The translations under genes were made by a program, and so were the position numbers. The notes under the pieces were generated by a model. The model ran no database searches, was not told the origin of the DNA, and saw only the letters and a list, made by a program, of their open reading frames with translations. A DNA stretch of 45,514 bases, from contig SLCC01000026.1 in assembly GCA_007126035.1 (NCBI GenBank), positions 1-45,514 on the forward strand. The letters are read 5' to 3'. Below, piece after piece: positions 37,042 to 45,335 of the stretch (position 1 is its first letter; each line of letters starts with the position of its first letter). The DNA is from Gemmatimonadota bacterium. Lineage in GTDB: Bacteria > Gemmatimonadota > Gemmatimonadetes > Longimicrobiales > RSA9.

Positions 37042-38647
37042 CTCCGCCCGCCTCCGAGCCCCAGCCGCCGCCGCCCGGGGTCCGGATGCTGACCACGTCA
37101 CCAGGCTGGATCCTTACGCTGCCCTTGGCCGGTAGCTCCACCTCCCCGCCCCGCCTGAGCAGGACGTTACGGCCGCAGGCGCCCGGAGCACCGCCAGCGA
37201 GCCCGGCGGGAGCGCGCCGCCGGCGCTCCGTGAGCAGGCTCATCTCACCCGCCACCAGGAACTGCAGGTCACGGCGCACGCCATCACCGCCCCGGTGGCG
37301 GCCGTGACCGCCGGTGCCCCGCCGCACCGAGTACTCCCGGACCCGGACCGGATAGGCGTGCTCCAAAGCTTCTATCGGCGTATTCAGGGAGTTGGTCATG
37401 TGGACATGGACCGCGCTCAGCCCAGGCCCATCGGCGCCGCCGCCCATGCCGCCGGCCATGGTCTCGTAATAGGCGAAGGGCTCACCCGTGCGCGGGTCCG
37501 TGCCACCCATGGTCAGGTTGTTCATCGTGCCCTGTGACTGGGCGGCAGCTATCGCCGGGACGGCCTGGGCCACGGCCAGCAGGAGGACGTCCGTGATACG
37601 CTGCGACGCTTCCACGTTGCCGCCGGCCACGCTGGCGGGCGGCCTGGCGGCCACTATGCTTCCTTCGGGCGCCACGACCCGCAGCGCCGACATGTCACCG
37701 CCTCCCGCGGGCAGGTCCTGCCCCAGGAGCCGCTCCACCACCACCCGGACCACGTACCGGGCGGCGGACCAGGTGATGGCGGCCACTGCGTTCACGCCAC
37801 CATCTGCCTGGCCGGCGCTGCCGGTGAAGTCCGCTTCGATCCGGTCACCCGCCACGGACAGGCGGACGCGGATGGCCAGGTCGGTAGAGCCCATGCCGTC
37901 GTCCTCTAGCACGTCTTCCGCGTGGTAGACGCCGTCCGGGATCATCGCTATGCCCGCCCGGACCAGCCGGTCGGCGTACTCCAGGAGGCCCGCCATGGCC
38001 CCGGCCACCTCCGTCCGCCCCCTGCGGGTGGCCAGCTCCAGCAGTCGCCGCCGCCCCGCCGCCAGGGACGCCAGTTGCGCCGCCAGGTCTCCGGCCCGCT
38101 CACCCGGGGTCCTGACGTTGGCCAGCAGAAGCCGCCAGATGTCGTCGACCCGCTCGCCGCGCCTGACCAGCCGGACCGGCGGGATCGTGAGCCCCTCCTG
38201 GTAGATCTCCCGGGCCAATGGCATGGAGCCGGGCGTCATCCCCCCGACGTCCGCATGATGGGCCCTGGCCGCCAGGTAGCCCAGAGGCGAAGGGTCAGCG
38301 GCGACGTGGACGGGAGCGATCAGGGTGATGTCGGGAAGGTGGGTGCCGCCACGGAAGGGATCGTTCAGGGCGGCCACGTCGCCTGGCCCAAGCTGGCCGA
38401 GCTCCGACAGGGCCGTGGCCACGCTCATGGGCATGGCACCCAGGTGGACCGGCATGTGGTCTCCCATGGCCACCGGTCTGGCCGCCGGGTCGAACAGGGC
38501 GCAGGAGTAGTCCCGCCGCTCCTTGATGTTGGGCGAGTGGGCGGAGCGGCGCAGGGCCGCGCCCATCTCCTCCGTCAGCGCCGTCAATAGATGGCGATAG
38601 ATTTCCAGGCGGATCGGGTCACGGACTGCGGTCGGGGTTTCCCTCAT
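37013..38647 (-). CDS. Hydantoinase B/oxoprolinase family protein
   Basis: A 544-residue protein resembling the B subunit of N-methylhydantoinase/5-oxoprolinase enzymes: it starts DPIRLEIYRHLLTALTEEMGAALRRSAHSPNIKERRDYSCALFD and continues with MPVHLGAMPMSV, DVAALNDPFRGGTHLPDITLI and the late VREYSVRRGTGGHGRHRGGDG. Such subunits work together with an ATP-binding A subunit to open cyclic amides (hydantoins, 5-oxoproline). No A subunit gene lies in this window on either side, so this is an orphan or fitted to a distant partner. It overlaps the kinase gene tail to tail by 29 bp. Confidence 0.88.
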   Translation of the reverse strand: MRETPTAVRDPIRLEIYRHLLTALTEEMGAALRRSAHSPNIKERRDYSCALFDPAARPVAMGDHMPVHLGAMPMSVATALSELGQLGPGDVAALNDPFRGGTHLPDITLIAPVHVAADPSPLGYLAARAHHADVGGMTPGSMPLAREIYQEGLTIPPVRLVRRGERVDDIWRLLLANVRTPGERAGDLAAQLASLAAGRRRLLELATRRGRTEVAGAMAGLLEYADRLVRAGIAMIPDGVYHAEDVLEDDGMGSTDLAIRVRLSVAGDRIEADFTGSAGQADGGVNAVAAITWSAARYVVRVVVERLLGQDLPAGGGDMSALRVVAPEGSIVAARPPASVAGGNVEASQRITDVLLLAVAQAVPAIAAAQSQGTMNNLTMGGTDPRTGEPFAYYETMAGGMGGGADGPGLSAVHVHMTNSLNTPIEALEHAYPVRVREYSVRRGTGGHGRHRGGDGVRRDLQFLVAGEMSLLTERRRRAPAGLAGGAPGACGRNVLLRRGGEVELPAKGSVRIQPGDVVSIRTPGGGGWGSEAGGATSGRAESG

Positions 38648-38746
38648 CGCGGCTCTGGCCTAGATTTTCCTGGCACCAAACTTCCCCCACAGGGTAGGTG
38701 GTCATGACCGAAGAACTTGTTTGCCATAGAAGATAGGGAGGCATGG

Positions 38747-39019
38747 TTGAGTAAGCACGAAAAGACTGCTCTCGACCGGGCGCGCGACGAGCTGTTCAGC
38801 CACATCAATCGGTGTGGCGTGCTCGAGGCGTCGGACGAGCAGCAGAAGGAGTGGATGGACGACACGCTGAAGTTCCTGGAGGAGCGTTATCCCGATCTGT
38901 CCGGGCCGGACCTGGAGGAGCTGGAGCAGGTGGGGTTGCGGTACTGTAAGCCGGTCATCCGGCATGGGAAGCAGCATACCGCCAACACGGAGTGGTCCGG
39001 GTCGGGTAGCGCGGCCTGA
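38747..39019 (+). CDS. Small acidic protein of unknown function
   Basis: A 90-residue protein without recognised family. It is predicted helical: KTALDRARDELFSHINRCGVLEASDEQQKEWMDDTLKFLEERYPDLS, then ELEQVGLRYCKPVIRHGK. Two Cys (23 and 67) and several His could bind metal, but no motif is clear. The start is TTG at 38747, supported by AGGGAGG 5 bases ahead; an earlier in-frame TTG lies at 38717. It is divergent from the HyuB gene and upstream of PBP2, with 159 bp between them that show nothing further. Confidence 0.6.
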   Translation: MSKHEKTALDRARDELFSHINRCGVLEASDEQQKEWMDDTLKFLEERYPDLSGPDLEELEQVGLRYCKPVIRHGKQHTANTEWSGSGSAA

Positions 39020-39178
39020 GGACCTCTCCGCCTGGCAGGGCGAGCGTATTCTAGGCCGACACCGGTTGTCGGCGCTCGCCGGTTCCAGGCCGATGGCCCC
39101 GACACCCCCTGGCCTGGCACTTGCCCTCGCGTTTTCTTTAGGATGATGGCGGGCAGGTAGTACAGGGGGGTCTCTCGG

Positions 39179-41098
39179 ATGGTTCAACACAAGGGACGGC
39201 TGGAAACTCCGCGATGGGCGCGGGAGAAGCGGGCGATCTGGGCGCGTGTGATCATCGGCCTCGCCGTGATCGGCCTCGCCTATTCCCTGTCCCAGATCCA
39301 GTTGGTGCGAGCCGAGGAGTTCGCGGCGGTGGCGCGGGAGAACATGCTCCGCCCCGTCACCGTCCGGGCGCCCAGGGGCACCATCTACGACCGGCACGGC
39401 CACGTGGTAGCGGAAAACCGAGTGGCCTATCAGATCCAGCTCATGCCGGCACCACTGGACGAGCTGCGTCGCCAGGTGGAGGAGCTGCGCCCGGTGTTGG
39501 GGCTGGAGGACCCGGAGATCGCGCTGGCATTCCGCCGGTTCGCCGCGTCGCCGAACCTGCCGCTGCCCGTGCTCACCGCCGCGTCGCTGGACCAGGTGGC
39601 CCGCCTGGAGGAGCGCCGAAGGGAGTTCCCCCATGTCCTCATCCAGGAGTACCCCAAGCGGTACTACCCGGCGGGGCCCGCCGTGGCTCACATGATCGGC
39701 TACGTGGCGGAGATCAGCCAGGAGGAGCTCCAACAGCCCCGCTTCGCTGATTATCGCCAGGGCCGCTGGATCGGTAAGGCCGGGATCGAGAGGCACTACG
39801 AGCGGACACTGGGCGGGCAGCCGGGGGTGCGGTACCTGGAGGTGGACGCCCGGGGCGGGATCCGGCGCTGGCTCCCGGAGACCATGGGCGTGCCTGCCAT
39901 CCCGGGACTGGACATCCACCTGAACATCGACCTGGACCTCCAGCGCTACGGCGCGTTCCTGCTCCACGAGGCGGCGGAGGCACTGGGCATGCCTCGCGCC
40001 GAGGGCGCCTTCGTGGCCATGGACCCCAGGACGGGCGCCGTGCTGGCCCTCTACAGCAACCCCAGCTACGACCCGAACCTGTTCACCGGCGGGATCAGCT
40101 CCGCCGTCTGGCGTGAGCTCCAGGACGATCCCACCAAGCCGCTCCTGGACCGAGCCGCGGGCGCGGCCCAGCCGCCCGGCTCCACCTTCAAGATGACCCT
40201 GGCGGCCATGGCGCTCGAGGAAGGGCTCATCACGCCTGAGGAGCTCATGCCCCTGGCGTGCACGGGTGGCATGAGCTACGCCGGTCGCTACGCCCGTTGC
40301 TGGACCACCCACGGAGTCAGGATGGACCTGCCCACGGCGCTACGCCATTCCTGCAACGTCTACTTCTATCAGGTGGGCATCCGGCTCGGGTTCCAGCGGT
40401 TCATGTCGCTGGGAACCAGGGTCGGCCTCGGCGACCGCACCGGCATCGACCTGCCCTCGGAGGTCGCGTCCACCTTCCCCAGGGACGCGGAATGGTTCCA
40501 GCGCTGGTTCGGCTATCCGCCCCAGCCGTCGGAGATCATGACCCTCTCCATCGGGCAGGGCGCGGTCATCATGACGCCCCTCAAGCTGACCCAGGCCGTC
40601 ACCGCATTCGCGCGGCCTGACGCCAGGCAGGTCCGACCGCGCATGGTCCAGACAGACGAGCCACCCGAGTTCGTCTCCGAGCACCCGCTCACGGACGCTC
40701 AGCTGGCTGAGATCCGCAGGGGCATGCGCATGGTCCTGAGGCAGGGGGGGACCGCGGCCATGAGCACCGTCGCCCACTGGGACGTGGGCGGGAAGACCGG
40801 AACCGCCCAGAACCCTCACGGCGACAACCACGCCTGGTTCGTGGGATGGGGCGGCCTGCCAGGCCAGGAGCCGGAGATCGTGGCCACCATGCTCTTGTAC
40901 TTCGGTCGCGGTGGCGCGGCAGCCGCCTCGGCCCCCGTCATGAACGCCATCAACTTCTACCTGAACCGCAAGTACGGGCGACCCTTCGAGCGCTACGCCA
41001 CACCAAGGGAAAGGGCAGCCCGCGGGATACCCTTCGACTGGAGCATTCTCCAGCAGCCCGTCGACGACATACCCATCTTCGGATACGACGACGAGTGA
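39179..41098 (+). CDS. mrdA: Penicillin-binding protein 2 (class B PBP transpeptidase)
   Basis: A 639-residue membrane-anchored D,D-transpeptidase that cross-links peptidoglycan during cell elongation. One membrane helix at about 22-40 is followed by the PBP dimerisation domain (RAPRGTIYDRHGHVVAEN; KAGIERHYERTLGG). The transpeptidase domain has the motifs Ser335-x-x-Lys338 (PGSTFK), Ser391-x-Asn393 (SCN) and Lys539-Thr-Gly-Thr542. Family features match PBP2 rather than FtsI. RodA, MreB, MreC and MreD, its usual neighbours, are not in the window. A GGGGG run 8 bases before the ATG may bind the ribosome. Confidence 0.93.
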   Translation: MVQHKGRLETPRWAREKRAIWARVIIGLAVIGLAYSLSQIQLVRAEEFAAVARENMLRPVTVRAPRGTIYDRHGHVVAENRVAYQIQLMPAPLDELRRQVEELRPVLGLEDPEIALAFRRFAASPNLPLPVLTAASLDQVARLEERRREFPHVLIQEYPKRYYPAGPAVAHMIGYVAEISQEELQQPRFADYRQGRWIGKAGIERHYERTLGGQPGVRYLEVDARGGIRRWLPETMGVPAIPGLDIHLNIDLDLQRYGAFLLHEAAEALGMPRAEGAFVAMDPRTGAVLALYSNPSYDPNLFTGGISSAVWRELQDDPTKPLLDRAAGAAQPPGSTFKMTLAAMALEEGLITPEELMPLACTGGMSYAGRYARCWTTHGVRMDLPTALRHSCNVYFYQVGIRLGFQRFMSLGTRVGLGDRTGIDLPSEVASTFPRDAEWFQRWFGYPPQPSEIMTLSIGQGAVIMTPLKLTQAVTAFARPDARQVRPRMVQTDEPPEFVSEHPLTDAQLAEIRRGMRMVLRQGGTAAMSTVAHWDVGGKTGTAQNPHGDNHAWFVGWGGLPGQEPEIVATMLLYFGRGGAAAASAPVMNAINFYLNRKYGRPFERYATPRERAARGIPFDWSILQQPVDDIPIFGYDDE

Positions 41099-41197
41099 GC
41101 CGCACCCACACCGGCTGCGCGTCCGCGTCGGAGCCGGTTGGGCAGCGTTCGGGCGGCCGGGGGTGGCCGACGAATGCTGCATCGTTTACATTGGAAT

Positions 41198-41213
41198 GAC
41201 CGCAATGGCGGTC
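41198..41213 (+). repeat. Hairpin in the leader of the TPR gene
   Basis: GACCGC, loop AATG, GCGGTC: a perfect 6-bp stem followed by CCTGTTTC. It sits 100 bp after the PBP2 stop and 46 bp before the next start, so it could be a weak terminator or a leader hairpin. Confidence 0.4.
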
Positions 41214-41259
41214 CTGTTTCAGAGCCCCGATCGACAACCTGGACCCGGAGGCGCCGCTT

Positions 41260-42351
41260 ATGCCAACCCCGTTCCTCAGCTCCGAGGAGTATGATGAACG
41301 TGCGCACAAGCTGTATGACCGCGGTGACTACGACGCAGCACTCGATACGCTCAAGGAAGGTCTCCAGAGCTACCCCAATTCCGTCGATCTGTACGTAGGT
41401 ATGGGCTACACCAGGCTCGCCCGTGAGGAGTACGTGTGGGCCAAGCATGCATTCGAGAAGGCGCTGGTGCTGGATCCCGAGCATTACGATGCAATGGTCG
41501 GTCTGGGCGAGGCGCTGCTGCGGTTCGGGGGCGAAGCCCGGGCCCTGGGTCTCTTCCGCCAGGTATATGATGGCCCGGGCGGCGAGGACACGGAGCTCCT
41601 GCTGGCCATGGGGCGAGCCCTGTACCGGGAAGGGTGGTTCATCGACGCCCGGATGATGTTCGAGCGCTCCCTCCAGCTGTATCCGGATGACCCGGAGGTC
41701 CGTGCCGCGCTGGCTTACACGCTCCATCGCCTTGACGAGGAGGACGGGGCGGTCCGGGAACTGGAGCAGGCGCTGGCCCTCAATCCTCGCTACCACGAGG
41801 CCCGGGTCTACCTGGGCCATCTCTTCTACGACCGGGGCGACCTGGATGAGGCGCTGGCGGAGTTCGTGGTGCCGGCCCCGACGGAGCAGTGGGACAGCCT
41901 GGCCGTCTGGCGGCTCATCGAGCTGAAGAAGAAGCTGGAAGAGCCGCCGGCCGGTGATCCGGAGCTCATGGTCTGGGAGTCCAGGCTGGAGGAGCTGGAG
42001 TCGGAGATCGACCTGATCGATGAGCTGATGGCCGAGATCGAATCCGCCGCGATGGGCGAGCCCTGGAAGCAGGTCGAGGAGGACGGGGAGCCGGCGGCCG
42101 GCGGCGAGCGATCTTGCGACGGCCGTCACCGGGTCAGGCTCCCCGACGGCTCGGTCCTGGAGGGCTCCTGGATCGACATAGTCAGGCAGCTTCGGGACCA
42201 GGCCGGCCGGTCGGGCGAGAGCATTGCACAGTTCATGCGTCGCTGGGCGGATGACACACGCGTGCGGATCGGCGTGGGCGTCCCTACCGACGACGCGGAG
42301 GGCTTCCTGCTGGCATACGCGCGCGCCGGACTCCTGCACATCGAACGCTGA
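41260..42351 (+). CDS. TPR-repeat protein with a C-terminal domain of unknown function
   Basis: A 363-residue, probably cytoplasmic protein. Residues about 8-190 contain five TPR units, for example AHKLYDRGDYDAALDTLKEGLQSYP and ARVYLGHLFYDRGDLDEAL. A helical, acidic segment follows (ELESEIDLIDELMAEIESA, about 235-262). The last 75 residues form a separate small domain (HRVRLPDGSVLEGSWIDIVRQLRDQ ... FLLAYARAGLLHIE), not recognised. TPRs mediate protein binding; no partner is identified. The next TPR gene starts 5 bp downstream. Confidence 0.85.
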   Translation: MPTPFLSSEEYDERAHKLYDRGDYDAALDTLKEGLQSYPNSVDLYVGMGYTRLAREEYVWAKHAFEKALVLDPEHYDAMVGLGEALLRFGGEARALGLFRQVYDGPGGEDTELLLAMGRALYREGWFIDARMMFERSLQLYPDDPEVRAALAYTLHRLDEEDGAVRELEQALALNPRYHEARVYLGHLFYDRGDLDEALAEFVVPAPTEQWDSLAVWRLIELKKKLEEPPAGDPELMVWESRLEELESEIDLIDELMAEIESAAMGEPWKQVEEDGEPAAGGERSCDGRHRVRLPDGSVLEGSWIDIVRQLRDQAGRSGESIAQFMRRWADDTRVRIGVGVPTDDAEGFLLAYARAGLLHIER

Positions 42352-42356
42352 CGCGC

Positions 42357-43415
42357 ATGGACAGGTCGGCTGCGCTGCGGCCGCTCGCCGAGGCGAACGG
42401 GCCGATCCGTGACCTCGAGGAATATCGCTCCGAGCGGGAGCTGAACGCCGCCATCCACGCCGTCGGCGCCGCAGTCGAACGCTCGCTACGGCTCGCCCTC
42501 CGCACCGATACGGATGCGCCTGAGGAGCAGCGCCTGGCCGCCATGTCCGCTGAGGTGGTTCCCCTGGACCAGGTGATCCAGAGCCTGCGCGCCAGGGACC
42601 GGATCAGGCTGGAGACGGCCGGCGCGGCCCACCAACTGATCGGAGCCGTGGAGCGGGCCGCCACCGGACGGGGTCGGCCCTCCGATGCGGACGTGGCGGT
42701 GGTCGCGGTGGACAAGCTCCGGGCCGACCTGTCCAGCGGCAGCTCTGAGCCGGCTGCCCCTGCGGAGCCGAAGCCCGGTGCGCCAACAGGCAGGACGCCG
42801 GACAAGGGCGAGCCTGAAGCCGCAACAGGGGCCGATCCGGACGCCGGCTCCCCCGGTCCGCCGTCGGTACCGGTGGCGCCGCCTCCGAAAATCAGTGGTG
42901 GCGGCCGGTGGATGGCCTGGATCGGGGTGGCCATGGCCGTGACTTTCATGATCGGTCTGGCGTGGGTCCTAGGGGCTGGCGGCGAGGACCATTATCGGAC
43001 CGGGGTGGCGATGTTCAGAGCCGGGAGGCTCGATTCCGCCGCCGTGGCATTCGAGCGGGCGCTACAGGAGCGGCCGGTGGATGTGGATGCCATGCTCTAC
43101 CTCGGCCGGATCCACAGGCGGCAGGACCGACTGGTCGAGGCGTCCGAGGTGTTGCGGGAAGCGGTTCGCGTGGCGCCGGACGACGCCGTCGCCCTCCGTG
43201 AGCTGGGGCATCTCTTCATGGACGCGGGCCAGCCCGAGCGTGCGGTGGAGCAGTACCAGCGAGCGCTGGAGCAGGACTCTGACGCGCCTGCTGGATGGGC
43301 GGGCCTCTACCGGGCGCTGCGCGCCATGAGCGACCCGCGCGCGGAGCAGCTGCTCGATCGCGCGCCGGACCATGTCCGGGAGGCGCTGGGCGTCCCGCCC
43401 GCGGAAGGCACCTGA
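42357..43415 (+). CDS. Membrane-anchored TPR protein
   Basis: A 352-residue protein. The N-terminal 110 residues are helical and charged, followed by a Pro/Ala/Glu-rich, probably disordered linker (about 122-180), one membrane helix (WMAWIGVAMAVTFMIGLAWVLG, about 185-205), and four TPR-like units (HYRTGVAMFRAGRLDSAAVAFERALQ and following) that would then be on the other side of the membrane. The function is unknown. It follows the previous TPR gene by 5 bp and precedes the zinc-ribbon gene by 20 bp, so the three are likely one operon. Confidence 0.8.
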   Translation: MDRSAALRPLAEANGPIRDLEEYRSERELNAAIHAVGAAVERSLRLALRTDTDAPEEQRLAAMSAEVVPLDQVIQSLRARDRIRLETAGAAHQLIGAVERAATGRGRPSDADVAVVAVDKLRADLSSGSSEPAAPAEPKPGAPTGRTPDKGEPEAATGADPDAGSPGPPSVPVAPPPKISGGGRWMAWIGVAMAVTFMIGLAWVLGAGGEDHYRTGVAMFRAGRLDSAAVAFERALQERPVDVDAMLYLGRIHRRQDRLVEASEVLREAVRVAPDDAVALRELGHLFMDAGQPERAVEQYQRALEQDSDAPAGWAGLYRALRAMSDPRAEQLLDRAPDHVREALGVPPAEGT

Positions 43416-43435
43416 AGCAGCTACGGGGCACAACC

Positions 43436-44086
43436 ATGCACGACGACGTGGTCGCGAGACTCCAGAACTGGATCATCCAGGAAATCCAGGAGCGGGATTA
43501 CGGGGTCGACCGCCCCCTGACCGTCCGGGATCTTTACGAGCAGGTGGCGCCGTACCACGCGGTGAGGTCCCGGCTCCAGGTGGGGCTGAACGCGGACTAC
43601 GAGCACGCCCTGCTCCGGCTGCTGGCAGCGGAGGACGGGCTGATTACCGTGGAAACGGAAGATGTCCGCGAGCGGCTACGGCGAGAGCTGGAGGAGGCAT
43701 ACCCGGACGTGGCCATAGTCCGGAGGTTCCCCGACGCGCCGGTCCGGATCAGCCCGCTGTCACGTGCCGCAAGTCCCGTCGCCCCACCGCCTGTTTCCGA
43801 CGACGGGATGCCCCGCCAGGAAACGACGACCCCCGAGCCCGATCCGCCGGTGCCCACGCAGGAGGAGCCGCTGGCGCCGCCGGTGTCCACGGAGGAGGAG
43901 CCGCTGGCGCCGCCGGCTGGGGCTGATTGCAGCCTCTGTGGGAAGGGATTGCCAGTGGGGTGTGACGTGCTGTTCTGCCCGTTCTGCGGCCGCGACCAGC
44001 GGCTCCGCCAGTGTCGCCAGTGCCAGGAGCTCGTGGAGCGGGATTGGCGCTACTGCGTCCGGTGCGGTCACGAGACTGACGCCTGA
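43436..44086 (+). CDS. Protein with C-terminal double zinc ribbon
   Basis: A 216-residue protein of unknown role. Residues 1-110 are a helical domain (VVARLQNWIIQEIQERDYGVDRPLTVRDLYEQVAPYHAVRSRLQ), not recognised. A Pro/Glu-rich linker contains an 11-residue unit twice (TQEEPLAPPVS, TEEEPLAPPAG), coded by a 33-bp direct repeat in which 43862-43883 equals 43895-43916. The C-terminus carries two Cys4 ribbons: Cys165/168 with 181/184, and Cys193/196 with 207/210; an extra Cys176 lies between. Such ribbons often occur in proteins that bind other proteins or nucleic acid. The chosen ATG is the first in the frame after the preceding gene. Confidence 0.8.
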   Translation: MHDDVVARLQNWIIQEIQERDYGVDRPLTVRDLYEQVAPYHAVRSRLQVGLNADYEHALLRLLAAEDGLITVETEDVRERLRRELEEAYPDVAIVRRFPDAPVRISPLSRAASPVAPPPVSDDGMPRQETTTPEPDPPVPTQEEPLAPPVSTEEEPLAPPAGADCSLCGKGLPVGCDVLFCPFCGRDQRLRQCRQCQELVERDWRYCVRCGHETDA

Positions 44087-44159
44087 TGCGGGCCAGTACG
44101 GGCGAACGTGGCGGATTGGCCCGGCCCGTCGCTTGCATCCTCGTCTCGTCAGACTCTGC

Positions 44160-44188
44160 TTGACGCTTCTGCAGGGTCATTCTATCTT
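44160..44188 (+). promoter_or_regulatory. Promoter of the cytochrome c lipoprotein gene
   Basis: TTGACG at 44160-44165, a 17-bp spacer and TATCTT at 44183-44188 form a good housekeeping-type promoter. The start codon lies about 70 bp downstream after a leader ending in AGGAGG. Confidence 0.6.
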
Positions 44189-44263
44189 CGCCGGCATTTC
44201 CCCGGCGCGGTAGCAAGAGTCTGGGGGTTTCCCCAACAGAGACAGGACAGGAGGATACGCTCT

Positions 44264-44707
44264 ATGCGCGGCCGCTATTGGAAGACCCTTTCGATCGCTT
44301 TTGTGTCGGTGTTCCTGTTTACCGCCTGTCCGGCGGACGAGCCGGCGGACCAGCCTCCGGCGGACCCGGCCCCGCCGCCGGCGCCTGAGGAGCCGATGGC
44401 TCCGGTCGACCTTCCCGAGGGCGTGACCCAGGAGGACTTCCAGGAGGGCCAGCGTCTGTTCGTGGGCCAGGGCGGCTGCGCGGCGTGTCACGGCCCCCAG
44501 GCGCAGGGTACGGCGCTCGGCCCCGACATGACGGACGGCGAGTGGCTGAACGTTGAGGAGCCCACCATGGATGAGGTGATGCGCGTTATCCGTGAGGGCG
44601 TGGCGCAGCCGGTGCGCTACCCGGCGCCCATGCCGCCCATGGGCGGTGCCCGGTTGACCGATGACCAGATACACGCGCTGTCGGCCTTCATACTCGGCCT
44701 GAACTAG
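44264..44707 (+). CDS. Cytochrome c lipoprotein (small mono-haem)
   Basis: A 147-residue exported electron carrier. A basic N-terminus, hydrophobic stretch and lipobox (LFTAC, Cys22) indicate a lipoprotein; a Pro/Asp-rich tether follows. The haem motif is Cys72-Ala-Ala-Cys75-His76, and a Met in APMPPMGG (123 or 126) probably gives the sixth ligand. The helix DQIHALSAFILGLN ends the fold as in class I cytochromes c. GGAGG stands 9 bases before the ATG, which fits better than the longer open frame. Its transcript is likely ended by the hairpin at 44735-44762. Confidence 0.9.
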   Translation: MRGRYWKTLSIAFVSVFLFTACPADEPADQPPADPAPPPAPEEPMAPVDLPEGVTQEDFQEGQRLFVGQGGCAACHGPQAQGTALGPDMTDGEWLNVEEPTMDEVMRVIREGVAQPVRYPAPMPPMGGARLTDDQIHALSAFILGLN

Positions 44708-44711
44708 CCTG

Positions 44712-45188
44712 GTGGTATCGAGTAACGCATCGACGCCGGGACGCGCAACGCCGCGTCCCGGCTCTTTCGTCTTCCCGCTGGCGCTTCTCCTGTTGGCGGG
44801 CTGCGATGTGGTGGGTCGACCCGCCACGCTGGAATTGGACGGTATCGCGGTCCAGCTCGAACGCGGTGCCCGCGTCCATGACGTGACGGTCATGAGCGCG
44901 GGGCCTACCGACTCCATCGCCCCCGCAACGGTCCAGGCGGCGCCGGGCGACGCCATCCGGTTCGTGACCGGCGACCATCGCACACATTCAATCGGCTTCG
45001 ATTTGGAGTTCGTAGATCCGATGGTGCGAGAGTACCTGGAGCGGACGAGCCAGCTCAGGGGTCCGCCCCTGGTGAACCGTGGCTCCGCATGGATCGTGGT
45101 GCTGGAGGGCGCGCCGCCGGGCCGCTATCCGTTCCTCTGCCGGACCCATGGCACCCGGGGCATTCTCCTGGTGCAGGATCCAGACTGA
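44712..45188 (+). CDS. Cupredoxin-like lipoprotein
   Basis: A 158-residue exported protein. The N-terminus has two Arg, a hydrophobic run and lipobox LLLAGC (Cys31). The rest resembles a plastocyanin-type beta sandwich: His89/His92 (GDHRTHSIGF) and Cys143-x-x-His146 (FLCRTHGT) are plausible copper ligands. The axial Met normally five residues after the second His is replaced by Ile151, so the site may be altered or not copper-specific. The start is GTG at 44712, 4 bp after the cytochrome gene. The codons after it form the arms of a strong intrinsic terminator, so expression may depend on readthrough or on a start that is not GTG 44712. Confidence 0.7.
   Translation: MVSSNASTPGRATPRPGSFVFPLALLLLAGCDVVGRPATLELDGIAVQLERGARVHDVTVMSAGPTDSIAPATVQAAPGDAIRFVTGDHRTHSIGFDLEFVDPMVREYLERTSQLRGPPLVNRGSAWIVVLEGAPPGRYPFLCRTHGTRGILLVQDPD
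44735..44767 (+). terminator. Intrinsic terminator inside the 5' end of the cupredoxin gene
   Basis: GCCGGGACGCG (44735-44745) and CGCGTCCCGGC (44752-44762) form a perfect 11-bp stem with a 6-base loop, followed by TCTTT and further T-rich bases. It is the strongest terminator seen in the window. It ends the cytochrome c gene 28 bp after its stop but falls in the signal-peptide coding region of the next gene. Confidence 0.8.
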
Positions 45189-45335
45189 GCCCCTGGCCCC
45201 CGTCCCCGACATTCCCGGGCGCCGCCAGGCCAGGTGAGCCGGGCACGGTAGTCGCGGGTGACCGGGTCTGCCAGGAGATGGCTGATCAGTCTCCGGCGTA
45301 GCCGGCCAGGTCGCGACACCTTCCACAGAGGGCAC

